Shown here: positions 1-6,974 of the stretch, piece after piece
Layout of the letters: each line of letters opens with the position of its first letter
How positions within the stretch are numbered: position 1 is the stretch's first letter
Assembly: GCF_004916975.1 (NCBI RefSeq)
Contig: NZ_STGQ01000002.1
Location: 558,001 to 622,000 of the forward strand
Source of the DNA: Paenibacillus dokdonensis
GTDB lineage: Bacteria > Bacillota > Bacilli > Paenibacillales > Paenibacillaceae
Length of the DNA: 64,000 nucleotides
Direction of reading: 5' to 3'
Notes under the pieces: model-generated
What the model saw: the letters and a program-made list of their open reading frames with translations, nothing else
What the model was told of the DNA's origin: nothing
The model's database searches: none
Translations under genes and position numbers: made by a program

Positions 1-41
1 ATAAATTATACCAGTCCATAGTGAATTCAATAAGTATGCAG

Positions 42-77
42 TAAAAAGACACTGAGATATTATTCATCAGTGTCTTC
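42..77 (-). terminator. Intrinsic terminator of the ABC-F gene
   Basis: A 10-bp perfect stem (46-55 with 67-76) with an 11-nt loop is followed on the minus strand by a run of five T. It lies just downstream of the ABC-F stop codon. Confidence 0.85.
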
Positions 78-114
78 TTTGGCCTTTTTCTACCGTCACC
101 ATGAGCGTTGCCGT

Positions 115-1854
115 TTAAAGCTGCTTTATGATGCCTTCCAGCTCGTCGGCCAAGCCTTTTGCCGTTTCAAAATCCGTATTCTTCAAAGCTAATTCGATCT
201 GCATTTCGACGGCCTTTTTCTTTTGTTCGTTTTCCAAATAGTCTTTATCAAAATGACTCGCGTAGATCATCTGTCTGAATTTGCGCATACTCATTTTTCT
301 AATCGTCTTGTCGTCAATGATTAGCACATAATCCATGCCGTTTACGACTGAATAGAAATCGTGGGAAATCATCAAAATCGCGCCTTTGTAGTCTTCGATG
401 GCTTTCTCCAGTGCAATCTGCGCATAGAGGTCCAAATGGCTGGTCGGTTCGTCAAGCAGCAGCAGGTCGGCTTGACTACCAGCGACTTTAGCCAGTTGAA
501 GCATGTTTTTTTCTCCACCGGATAATGATTGGATCTTCTGATCCAGGATTTCGTCTTCAAAGCCGTAATTCGCAAGATACGCTCTAATCTCGTCATACGT
601 TTTGAATCCTGCGTCGATGAATTCATTAAGAATCGTATTCGAGTCTTTTAGCGTTTCGTCTTGAAGCTGTGATAAATAAGCCACTTTCACATCTGCATTG
701 ATTTCGATGGAGTCATCGTTGTTTTTGAAGATTTCGCGGAGCAAAGTCGTTTTCCCTGTGCCGTTCGGGCCGATGATCGCGACTTTATCTGTAGATTGGA
801 TCTCGAAATTAACGTTGTGCAGAAGCAACTCGTCGAAGGCGACGCTGTAATTAGCAACCTTTATAACAGTGGCGTCTTCCCCTTCAAGGTCCAGATCAAA
901 ACGAATATTCGGCTGATTGATCTCGACAAACGGCGCTTTGATTCGGCGTGCTTCCAATCTTTCCTGAAACTTAACTCTGGCTTTTAACGCCCTTCCTCTA
1001 GACGCGTCTGCAACATTCGTTGCGATCTCTCTAAGATTATCGATGATGTGATCGTATCGCTCGATTTCTTCGGCTTCGGCGATCGCGATTTCTTGCAGCT
1101 CGATCTTGGTCTGAAGCAGCGAGAAGTTATAATCGATATACCGCCCATCAAACTCCTGGATCTCCATGTTTTCGAGGTGGATGATTTTATTGAAGCAATG
1201 ATTCAACAGATAGCGGTTGTGCGTAACGACCAGCAGCATGCCTTTATGGGAATTGATCAATTTTTTGAGCGCATTGAGGTTTTCAAAATCCAAAAACACG
1301 TCCGGTTCGTCCATGATCATTAAGTCCGGGCTGCCGAGCATTTCCTTCATAACTTGAATCAGCTTGAATTCCCCGCCGCTCAAGGAAGATACTCTGGCGT
1401 CTTTCAGCTTCATCAGATTGGCGAGATTCAGCTGCTTATTAATCGTGCTTTCGAAATCATCCCCGCCTATGGCATCGAGTTCGTCCAACGCCGATTGATA
1501 CTTTTCCATCAGCGAATCCATATCCGACGTGGTTTCCATCTCAGCATAAATCGCGGTGAGTTCGTCCTGGATCTTGATAAAGTCTTTCCCGATATATTCA
1601 AAAACGGTCATTTCTTTCGTTTTGTCCACCTGCGAGAACTGACTGACGTACCCGATTCTACAATCCGGGTCGATCTCCAGCTTGCCCTCGAACAAATGTC
1701 TTTCCGGGTCCAACAGCATCTCAATCAGTGTACTTTTCCCGCTGCCGCTCGTGCCGATAAAGGCGCAGTGTTGGCCTTCTTCGAGCGTGAAGGAAATGTT
1801 TTGATAGAGTTCTTTTTGCGGGAAAGAGAAGGATAGGTTATCTATTTTAATCAT
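115..1854 (-). CDS. ABC-F family ATPase (ribosome-associated, possible antibiotic-resistance type)
   Basis: Soluble protein of 579 residues with two ABC ATPase domains and no membrane segments, the ABC-F architecture. Domain 1 has Walker A GTSGSGKST (about residues 34-42) and signature SLSGGE. Domain 2 has Walker A GPNGTGKTT and signature SLSGGE followed by LLLDEPTSHLD. A charged helical linker joins them. ABC-F proteins act at the ribosomal E site, either as translation factors or as protection against antibiotics; the sequence alone does not say which. The ATG at 1854 is chosen because AGAAAGGT lies just upstream; an earlier in-frame ATG at 1878 lacks a ribosome binding site. The gene sits just beyond the outermost rlmH-type attachment repeat and ends in a strong terminator, so it may be cassette cargo or the first gene of the old chromosome. 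Confidence 0.85.
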   Translation of the reverse strand: MIKIDNLSFSFPQKELYQNISFTLEEGQHCAFIGTSGSGKSTLIEMLLDPERHLFEGKLEIDPDCRIGYVSQFSQVDKTKEMTVFEYIGKDFIKIQDELTAIYAEMETTSDMDSLMEKYQSALDELDAIGGDDFESTINKQLNLANLMKLKDARVSSLSGGEFKLIQVMKEMLGSPDLMIMDEPDVFLDFENLNALKKLINSHKGMLLVVTHNRYLLNHCFNKIIHLENMEIQEFDGRYIDYNFSLLQTKIELQEIAIAEAEEIERYDHIIDNLREIATNVADASRGRALKARVKFQERLEARRIKAPFVEINQPNIRFDLDLEGEDATVIKVANYSVAFDELLLHNVNFEIQSTDKVAIIGPNGTGKTTLLREIFKNNDDSIEINADVKVAYLSQLQDETLKDSNTILNEFIDAGFKTYDEIRAYLANYGFEDEILDQKIQSLSGGEKNMLQLAKVAGSQADLLLLDEPTSHLDLYAQIALEKAIEDYKGAILMISHDFYSVVNGMDYVLIIDDKTIRKMSMRKFRQMIYASHFDKDYLENEQKKKAVEMQIELALKNTDFETAKGLADELEGIIKQL

Positions 1855-2050
1855 GGTGTTACCTTTCTGAATCGCCATAACGGCGGGTATTGTGGGGTGC
1901 GCGGCAGCGTGTAAACTTAAGGTTGCCGATTTTCAGATTAACACTGTTTGGTGGGGAGTACAATTGATTTGTAGGTTTTACTCTTGCTTTGGAATTTCCT
2001 TCGCTAACTATTAGAGCTGAATTTGCTAAAGCCTCAAGGCTCCGAGTTTT

Positions 2051-2068
2051 TACTTGTGATATGGTTCA
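2051..2068 (-). repeat. rlmH-end attachment repeat, copy 4 (outermost)
   Basis: On the minus strand it reads GTGAACCATATCACAAGTA, matching the 3' end of rlmH (codons for E-P/H-Y-H-K and the start of the stop) with small differences; the GGGC that follows the stop in the other copies is replaced by AAA. It has the same orientation as the real rlmH end at 9851-9876. It marks the far edge of cassette 3. Confidence 0.7.
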
Positions 2069-2090
2069 CCGCGCTGTCTGTAACGGCAAG

Positions 2091-2126
2091 TTTTTTAGGG
2101 CCATCCTTTGCGAAATGGCCCTTTCT
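2091..2126. terminator. Bidirectional hairpin terminator in cassette 3
   Basis: Eight-base-pair stem AGGGCCAT/ATGGCCCT (2097-2104 with 2115-2122), flanked by TTTTTT on the left and TTTCTTT on the right, so it can work for either strand. Confidence 0.7.
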
Positions 2127-2175
2127 TTGATATCGATTTGTTCGACTATCGTTCGCCGTTAGCAGTGAAAGGATG

Positions 2176-2313
2176 CTACCATAAGAGCAACTCAATACTC
2201 CGGAAAGAGAGATCATCTGTAGAAAATTTCGCCCTACTTGTGATACGGTTCACCGTATCATCTACATAATGGCAAGGTGACTCCTTCTCGGAAGACATGT
2301 CAAACTCGCTCAT
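2176..2313 (-). CDS. Short ORF reading across the cassette 2/3 junction
   Basis: A 45-residue frame beginning at an ATG (2313) with an excellent AAGGAGGAG ribosome binding site 9-10 nt upstream. It reads through the attachment repeat at 2226-2251, so its last third is encoded by cassette 3. The part at the junction (VDDTVNRITS) resembles the end of another frame that crosses copy 4 (VTDSAVNHITS). The family is not recognised. The good binding site suggests translation. The chimeric tail suggests the native protein ended differently before the neighbouring cassette was acquired. Confidence 0.4.
   Translation of the reverse strand: MSEFDMSSEKESPCHYVDDTVNRITSRAKFSTDDLSFRSIELLLW
2226..2251 (-). 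repeat. rlmH-end attachment repeat, copy 3
   Basis: It matches the real rlmH end at 9851-9876 at 25 of 26 positions, including 11 bases beyond the stop codon (TAGGGCGAAAT). It has the same orientation and is embedded in a palindrome, TGATACGGT-GA-ACCGTATCA. No rlmH coding sequence precedes it. It is therefore a duplicated attachment site, not a gene copy. Confidence 0.85.
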
Positions 2314-2356
2314 ACAATCAACTCCTCCTTGTAGGACTACCCTCTTCTTAGGGATA

Positions 2357-2581
2357 TCATGGAAATAATTGTAATCTGTAATAAGAGGGAACACAAGCCA
2401 CAACACTTGAACCACCAATATCCTTTGATGTCCATGGAGTTAGGGAATTGCTCTTAACAACCTGGTTCTTTTCAGCTCCTTTATAATAATAATATCCCTC
2501 AGCAAATGACGAACTGGTTGAAGAAAAGGCCATAGAAATAGCAGCAATAGTAAATAACAATGTTCTTTTTGGTAATTTCAT
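2357..2581 (-). CDS. Small secreted peptide (signal peptide, possibly truncated)
   Basis: A 74-residue frame with a clear signal peptide: a KLPKR basic start, a hydrophobic core (about residues 8-20) and a probable cleavage site after SFA near residue 27. The short mature part starts EGYYYYKG. AAGGAGATT lies 8 nt before the ATG. The mature region is not recognised, and its end (after about residue 58) looks out of character, so a frameshift is possible. It follows the remains of another reading frame (2602-2850) by about 20 nt, suggesting a former two-gene unit in cassette 2. Confidence 0.5.
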   Translation of the reverse strand: MKLPKRTLLFTIAAISMAFSSTSSSFAEGYYYYKGAEKNQVVKSNSLTPWTSKDIGGSSVVACVPSYYRLQLFP

Positions 2582-2601
2582 AGTTTTTAATCTCCTTGAG
2601 T

Positions 2602-2850
2602 TTAGTCCTTAAGAGTTCCAGTACTATGAATGCTGTCGATATTATCTAAATCCGTATCAGTTAAAAATGGTTGTCCACAAGGAATCACAGCGATATCTTC
2701 TATATTCCCACTTGTAAGAGTAGCATCTATTATCCCCGATTAGGGTTATCTAATTGAAATAATACTTATCTTCACCATTAGCATGATTCATGTTAATATC
2801 AATTCTTCCATAGTATATTTCCCTTTCGAGTGATGTACATCAACCAGGAT
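2602..2850 (-). pseudogene. Decayed reading frame of unknown function
   Basis: Translation of the minus strand gives two coherent pieces in different frames. One reads GRIDINMNHANGEDKYYF and then a stop (near 2760-2825). The other begins DATLTSGNIEDIAV, runs about 41 codons and ends in TAA at 2602-2604. They look like neighbouring parts of one protein interrupted by a frameshift and stops. No start codon with a ribosome binding site is visible. The family is unknown. Confidence 0.4.
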
Positions 2851-2887
2851 ATGGACCTAGAAACTAATTATCCGAAATATTACAAAC

Positions 2888-5800
2888 CTATTGTTTATTG
2901 ATTGCTAAAAGTTCGTCAATTATTAAATCATTAGGTAAAACATACTTTTCCTCGTCGTAATTTTCGTCAATTCCGAGTATTAAACAATCGAATTTATGGA
3001 TTAACACTCTATAATGATTTATTCTCGCTAATTCCTTTCCTTTTCTTAACCATTCATTACCCTCACCTATTTCCAAACTCAGTAGAAATTTCGAGTAATA
3101 ATATATTGCTTCAATATAATAATATTTTATATGTTCCAAATTTTTAATTGCGTTTAGGTAGAAGCTTCTTGCGGACGCAGTATCATTTTCCAAAAAAGCA
3201 TACATTAATGATTTTAAACCTTGAGTATATGGATTTGTTACTACTAACTTATCCACAGTCTTCTTATCTATCTCTCCTAATTTTGCTTTTATATAATTAG
3301 TTTGCATTATTTCGGCGTATCGCTTTTTATATAAACTGCCTATGTATTCCTCAAGGCGGTCTTTATCTATTGAATTCGTATTATACTGTATTTCAAATAA
3401 ATAGAATTCGCCTTCGGTAATTTTCAAATCCAAAGACTTTGTGTACTCGCCTGCATGAAATAACATTGCAAATAAAAATTCAGGATAATCATAGCCTTTA
3501 CTAATAATTAATTTCCTTATTTCTCCGTAATTACTATAATTATATACATTCATTGCAGTAGACATTATTTTCTTTTCCAAAGGGACATTAATATCGAGTG
3601 AATATAATTTCTCAATTGGTAACAACTTTGATAATTCTATATAAGCATTTTCAAAGTCACCCGCATAATACCTTGAATTAATAATTAGACAACTCAAGTA
3701 CAGTTCAGCATTTTCAATATCACTGAAGTTATGCTTTATTTTCTCTAGTTTTTTATGAAATTCCTCAGCTTGTTCTGTAATATTAAAATAAATATCGATA
3801 CTATCAATATAGTCAAGTTTTTTACGCTTATCTCCTTCAAACTCGAATAAATAGTCTAGGCATTTCAAGTTATTTCCAATATTTTGATCAAACACTTGCA
3901 AGTGCCATGAATCCATCCCCTCTTTTCGAGAACGTAGCATTTCTATTAGATAAGCATTTAAATTAAATGCTCTTTGATAATAATCTATTTTTTCTTTGTC
4001 TGACCTCTTAAGAAATTCATGGCCAGCAAATCTACCTAAAATAGATTGAAGTTCTATGAAGCCCTTGTTTATTTCAATTAGAGATTTATTTTCTAGAGCA
4101 GTGATTTCTTTATCAGTTACCTTTTTAGAGTCCCATTTATATTCTCCTTGTGAAAAAAAAGCTCTTATATTATTCATGTGGATACCATCCGGAAATAATG
4201 ATAGTATCTCAAAAAGAAGCTTTTCATTTGGCAATAGTTTGTTAAATGAATAAGCTATGGATTGATATAAAGATTTCGAACGTTCGATATTAGCATCAAC
4301 TTTTCCATCGAAAATATCATTGTATCCCGCCTCAGTAATGGTGAAAAAATTAGTTTCAAGTTCATTTTTTAACTGGGTCATACTTTTAGTCTTTGGAATA
4401 TTTTTTGTTATTAATTTAATAGCAAGTGGATTGTTATTAAGTAATTTATCCAGAATCTCTTCCTTAAGTATTTTTGTATCAAACTCAGAAATTGCTGATT
4501 TATAATATTTGGTAAATAATTGGAATGCTTCTTCGTTTGTAAATGCTCTTAATTCGTGTCCTTCCTCAAATTCAAATCCAATCCATTCCCTTGAAGTAAT
4601 TACTACATTGGAGTAGTCGCATATAAAGGTTATTAGATTTTTTATTAAATCATTATCCTCAATATAAAGTAATGGCTCAAAATTATCTAAAATAATCAAT
4701 GCGTTTTTTCTCATGTTATTATCTGAAATATGATCCTTCAAATTTAATGAGCTATCTAAATCAAAACATTGTGCCAGTTTATATTCAAATGACTGATAGT
4801 TCTTAATAGACTCACAATCTATGAAATTAATCCCATCATTGAAATACCCTCTTGCATATAATTCTAACGCAACTTTTTTTACGATGGATGTTTTGCCTAT
4901 ACCACCAGACCCCTTTATTGTTAGTATCTGTTTAGTGGTATCTATTATTTTTCTAATAATATCTTCTAAGTCAGTTTTCCTACCAATAAAATTTATTAGA
5001 TTCTTTGCATCAATATTTTGAGATAATTTTACCTTTCCTTCCTCACTTAACATCTTAATTTTTGAATTGCCTTTGGTTAGTGAAGTAAGATTGAATAGAT
5101 CAATATTAATAATTTGACTCTTCTCATTAAGTAAATTCAATGATTTTTTTTGAAAAATTTTAAACACAAAACTGTTTAATTCATTTAGTAATAACAACGT
5201 GATTGGTAAAGTAATATTTTCTGAATCCAAGGATGGTTCTTTATCTACAAAAATAAACAGTCCTTTTAACTTTTCTATCATTAAATTCCCTTCAAATTCT
5301 TGAAGAGATATAAGCTTGCTTTTTAAATATTGATCTTCTATTAGTAGTTTATTTTTGATTATATTTGTAAAAACCAATATATAATCATAGTCTTCTATAT
5401 TATGAAGTGTATCAATTGATAAATGGAAACAATCAACTATTACGTTGTATTTAGCAAAGTATTTTAATACTTCTTCAAATGTGTACCTGTCCTCCCTATC
5501 TATTGGAGCACTTATTAATAGAGCAAATTTCATTTCTAACGGATAAGTTTTTTCTTTAATATCTGTAATGTTTCCTCCCTCATTAATTACCTCTATCGCT
5601 GCACTCGTTTGTAAGATATTTTCTTTAGCCTCAATTAGCTGATCAAAAAAAACTTCTATTTCACTCCAACTGTCAATTACTATAGATGATACACCATCAA
5701 AATTTGTGTTTTTATCAGTAGTTAGAAGATAATGATTTTTAGTATATCCTTTATAGATATTATAAATGTAATCAAATTGTTTTCTTACATACTCGTCTGA

Positions 5801-6376
5801 CAAACTAAACCCTATAAAAAGTATAGTGTGATCTGAAATCAAACTTCTCAACTTTTCAATTGCAGGAGTTTCGGAATAAAGCTCCTCATAATCATCTTGA
5901 AACAAAATGCATTTATCTGGACTTTCTATACATCCATGTAATTTTAGTATAAAATTATCAATTTCTGAGATGTTGGCTATATGATATGTATTGTCGAAAA
6001 CAATCTTTTTATACTTTGTAGCTTCTTCAAGAAGCCGGTCATAATTGGTAGTAATTATTTTAGACGAAACTCTACCTACCTTCTTATGAAGCTCAAGATT
6101 CATGTTATTCAAAGGTCTATCAATTTCTTTATCTAGAACACTATATATATCTTTTTTCTTATCTTTAATTTTATCTAGAACTTCTAAGGAACTAAACATA
6201 TTAGATGCTAACCCATCGATTAAAACTTGATACTTCGTTTCTTCTCTTGAGATTTCACTAAGTATTTTTGTGATAAGGCCGTTCCAATCAGGAAATCCTA
6301 GAGGTTTTGAAAAACCTGATCCTATGAATAAAATAAGCTTGTTTTTCTTCAATGCATCAATAATATGAGCGTTCAT
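2888..6376 (-). CDS. SIR2-NB-ARC STAND protein (putative single-gene antiphage NLR)
   Basis: A 1162-residue multidomain protein. Residues 1-250 are a SIR2-like NADase domain: GSGFSKPLG (19-27), TTNYD (109-113, candidate catalytic Asn), KLHG (145-148, candidate His) and IGFSLSD (188-194). Residues 281-400 form a second alpha/beta domain, possibly TIR-like, not firmly assigned. Residues 460-660 are an NB-ARC-type STAND ATPase: FIGR (463-466), Walker A GSGGIGKTS (489-497), Walker B LIILDN (560-565), TSRE sensor (594-597), NNPLAI (648-653). The remaining 500 residues are helical and may be a TPR-like sensor. In known SIR2-STAND systems such as Avs5, sensing of a phage protein triggers NAD depletion; that role is inferred here. 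It is a stand-alone gene, strongly AT-rich, with AAGGAGG 9 nt before its ATG. Confidence 0.85.
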   Translation of the reverse strand: MNAHIIDALKKNKLILFIGSGFSKPLGFPDWNGLITKILSEISREETKYQVLIDGLASNMFSSLEVLDKIKDKKKDIYSVLDKEIDRPLNNMNLELHKKVGRVSSKIITTNYDRLLEEATKYKKIVFDNTYHIANISEIDNFILKLHGCIESPDKCILFQDDYEELYSETPAIEKLRSLISDHTILFIGFSLSDEYVRKQFDYIYNIYKGYTKNHYLLTTDKNTNFDGVSSIVIDSWSEIEVFFDQLIEAKENILQTSAAIEVINEGGNITDIKEKTYPLEMKFALLISAPIDREDRYTFEEVLKYFAKYNVIVDCFHLSIDTLHNIEDYDYILVFTNIIKNKLLIEDQYLKSKLISLQEFEGNLMIEKLKGLFIFVDKEPSLDSENITLPITLLLLNELNSFVFKIFQKKSLNLLNEKSQIINIDLFNLTSLTKGNSKIKMLSEEGKVKLSQNIDAKNLINFIGRKTDLEDIIRKIIDTTKQILTIKGSGGIGKTSIVKKVALELYARGYFNDGINFIDCESIKNYQSFEYKLAQCFDLDSSLNLKDHISDNNMRKNALIILDNFEPLLYIEDNDLIKNLITFICDYSNVVITSREWIGFEFEEGHELRAFTNEEAFQLFTKYYKSAISEFDTKILKEEILDKLLNNNPLAIKLITKNIPKTKSMTQLKNELETNFFTITEAGYNDIFDGKVDANIERSKSLYQSIAYSFNKLLPNEKLLFEILSLFPDGIHMNNIRAFFSQGEYKWDSKKVTDKEITALENKSLIEINKGFIELQSILGRFAGHEFLKRSDKEKIDYYQRAFNLNAYLIEMLRSRKEGMDSWHLQVFDQNIGNNLKCLDYLFEFEGDKRKKLDYIDSIDIYFNITEQAEEFHKKLEKIKHNFSDIENAELYLSCLIINSRYYAGDFENAYIELSKLLPIEKLYSLDINVPLEKKIMSTAMNVYNYSNYGEIRKLIISKGYDYPEFLFAMLFHAGEYTKSLDLKITEGEFYLFEIQYNTNSIDKDRLEEYIGSLYKKRYAEIMQTNYIKAKLGEIDKKTVDKLVVTNPYTQGLKSLMYAFLENDTASARSFYLNAIKNLEHIKYYYIEAIYYYSKFLLSLEIGEGNEWLRKGKELARINHYRVLIHKFDCLILGIDENYDEEKYVLPNDLIIDELLAINKQ

Positions 6377-6408
6377 AAACTTCCGCCTCCTTAATGTTTC
6401 TTAATAGT

Positions 6409-6438
6409 ATTATAAATATTATTGTAAAAGATTAGCAA
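6409..6438 (-). promoter_or_regulatory. Promoter of the SIR2-NB-ARC gene
   Basis: Minus-strand TTGCTA (6433-6438), an 18-nt spacer and TATAAT (6409-6414), about 35 nt before the start codon. It sits between the attachment repeat and the gene, so the cassette brings its own promoter. Confidence 0.6.
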
Positions 6439-6451
6439 TTTCAATTTCTTT

Positions 6452-6473
6452 AGCCCTACTTATGATGCGGTTC
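6452..6473 (-). repeat. rlmH-end attachment repeat, copy 2
   Basis: On the minus strand it reads GAACCGCATCATAAGTAGGGC, differing from the real rlmH end by one base, in the same orientation. An inverted TAGGGC (6487-6492) faces its GCCCTA (6453-6458). It forms the junction between cassettes 1 and 2. Confidence 0.85.
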
Positions 6474-6904
6474 AGCTTAACAACTATAGGGCGAAAAAAA
6501 CCAGAGCACTAAACATTAGTTCCCTGATTTCGTGAAAAGGGGTTATGCGCGTGATGCTTAGGATGTTTGGGGAGGTGGCATAATTTAACATTCAGGATAC
6601 AAAATCTTGCCAATAGTCCAGATCGCACTGTTGTGAAGTTAACGCCACCCTCACTTGCATGTTAACACTTGGAGCCAGTCATCGAAATCATTTCTTTTCT
6701 ATATTCTAGTTGATATTTGAAAGAGAGACTACAAGTCAGAGCGTGCTTCATCGAAATATGAGGCATGTTAAATATCTGTAGCGACAGCTACTTTCGGGCG
6801 CTCTTGTCGTTAGTTGAGGGTGGATAACTCCAAGGAAATGAACAACCAAACTAACCTCCTCCAACATTTCTCGTTCTTTGCCGAAATTAGGGTGATGTTG
6901 ACGT
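6474..6904. other. Non-coding left part of cassette 1
   Basis: About 430 nt without a convincing gene. It holds the inverted repeat arm at 6487-6496 and a small hairpin (GTAGC-gaca-GCTAC near 6779). A 39-codon minus-strand frame near 6755-6875 has no clear family and may be a relic. Confidence 0.5.
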
Positions 6905-6933
6905 TTACTTACGAAATCATTCTACACTATAAT
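6905..6933 (+). promoter_or_regulatory. Promoter of the cassette-1 ATPase gene
   Basis: TTACTT (6905-6910), a 17-nt spacer and a perfect TATAAT (6928-6933). Transcription should begin near 6940, giving a leader of about 35 nt. Confidence 0.65.
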
Positions 6934-6974
6934 AATAGAATGATAGCATTTACATTATTAAGGAGCGAGTGCAA

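Larger units (their letters stand above)
2069..2251. mobile_element. SCC-like cassette 3 (0.2-kb remnant)
   Basis: The stretch between attachment copies 3 and 4. It contains only a bidirectional hairpin terminator (2097-2122) and short reading frames that cross the repeats. Its inner right edge shares a CTTGCC..TTA..GGTGAACC stretch with the right edge of cassette 2, as expected for the same type of element end. Probably a deletion remnant or minimal cassette. Confidence 0.5.
2252..6473. mobile_element. SCC-like cassette 2 carrying a SIR2-NB-ARC defence gene
   Basis: This 4.2-kb stretch is bounded by attachment copies 2 (6452-6473) and 3 (2226-2251). It is markedly AT-rich compared with the rlmH-htrA side. 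It holds a 1162-codon SIR2/STAND gene driven from a promoter just inside the copy-2 edge, a decayed reading frame and two small ORFs. No recombinase is present, so movement would need a Ccr-type enzyme supplied in trans. Confidence 0.7.

Noticed and set aside
6755-6880. 39-codon minus-strand frame in cassette 1 (MLEEVSLVVHFLG...)
   Set aside because: Although GGAGGAGG-like bases occur nearby, they lie inside the frame rather than upstream, and no family was recognised; not called a gene.
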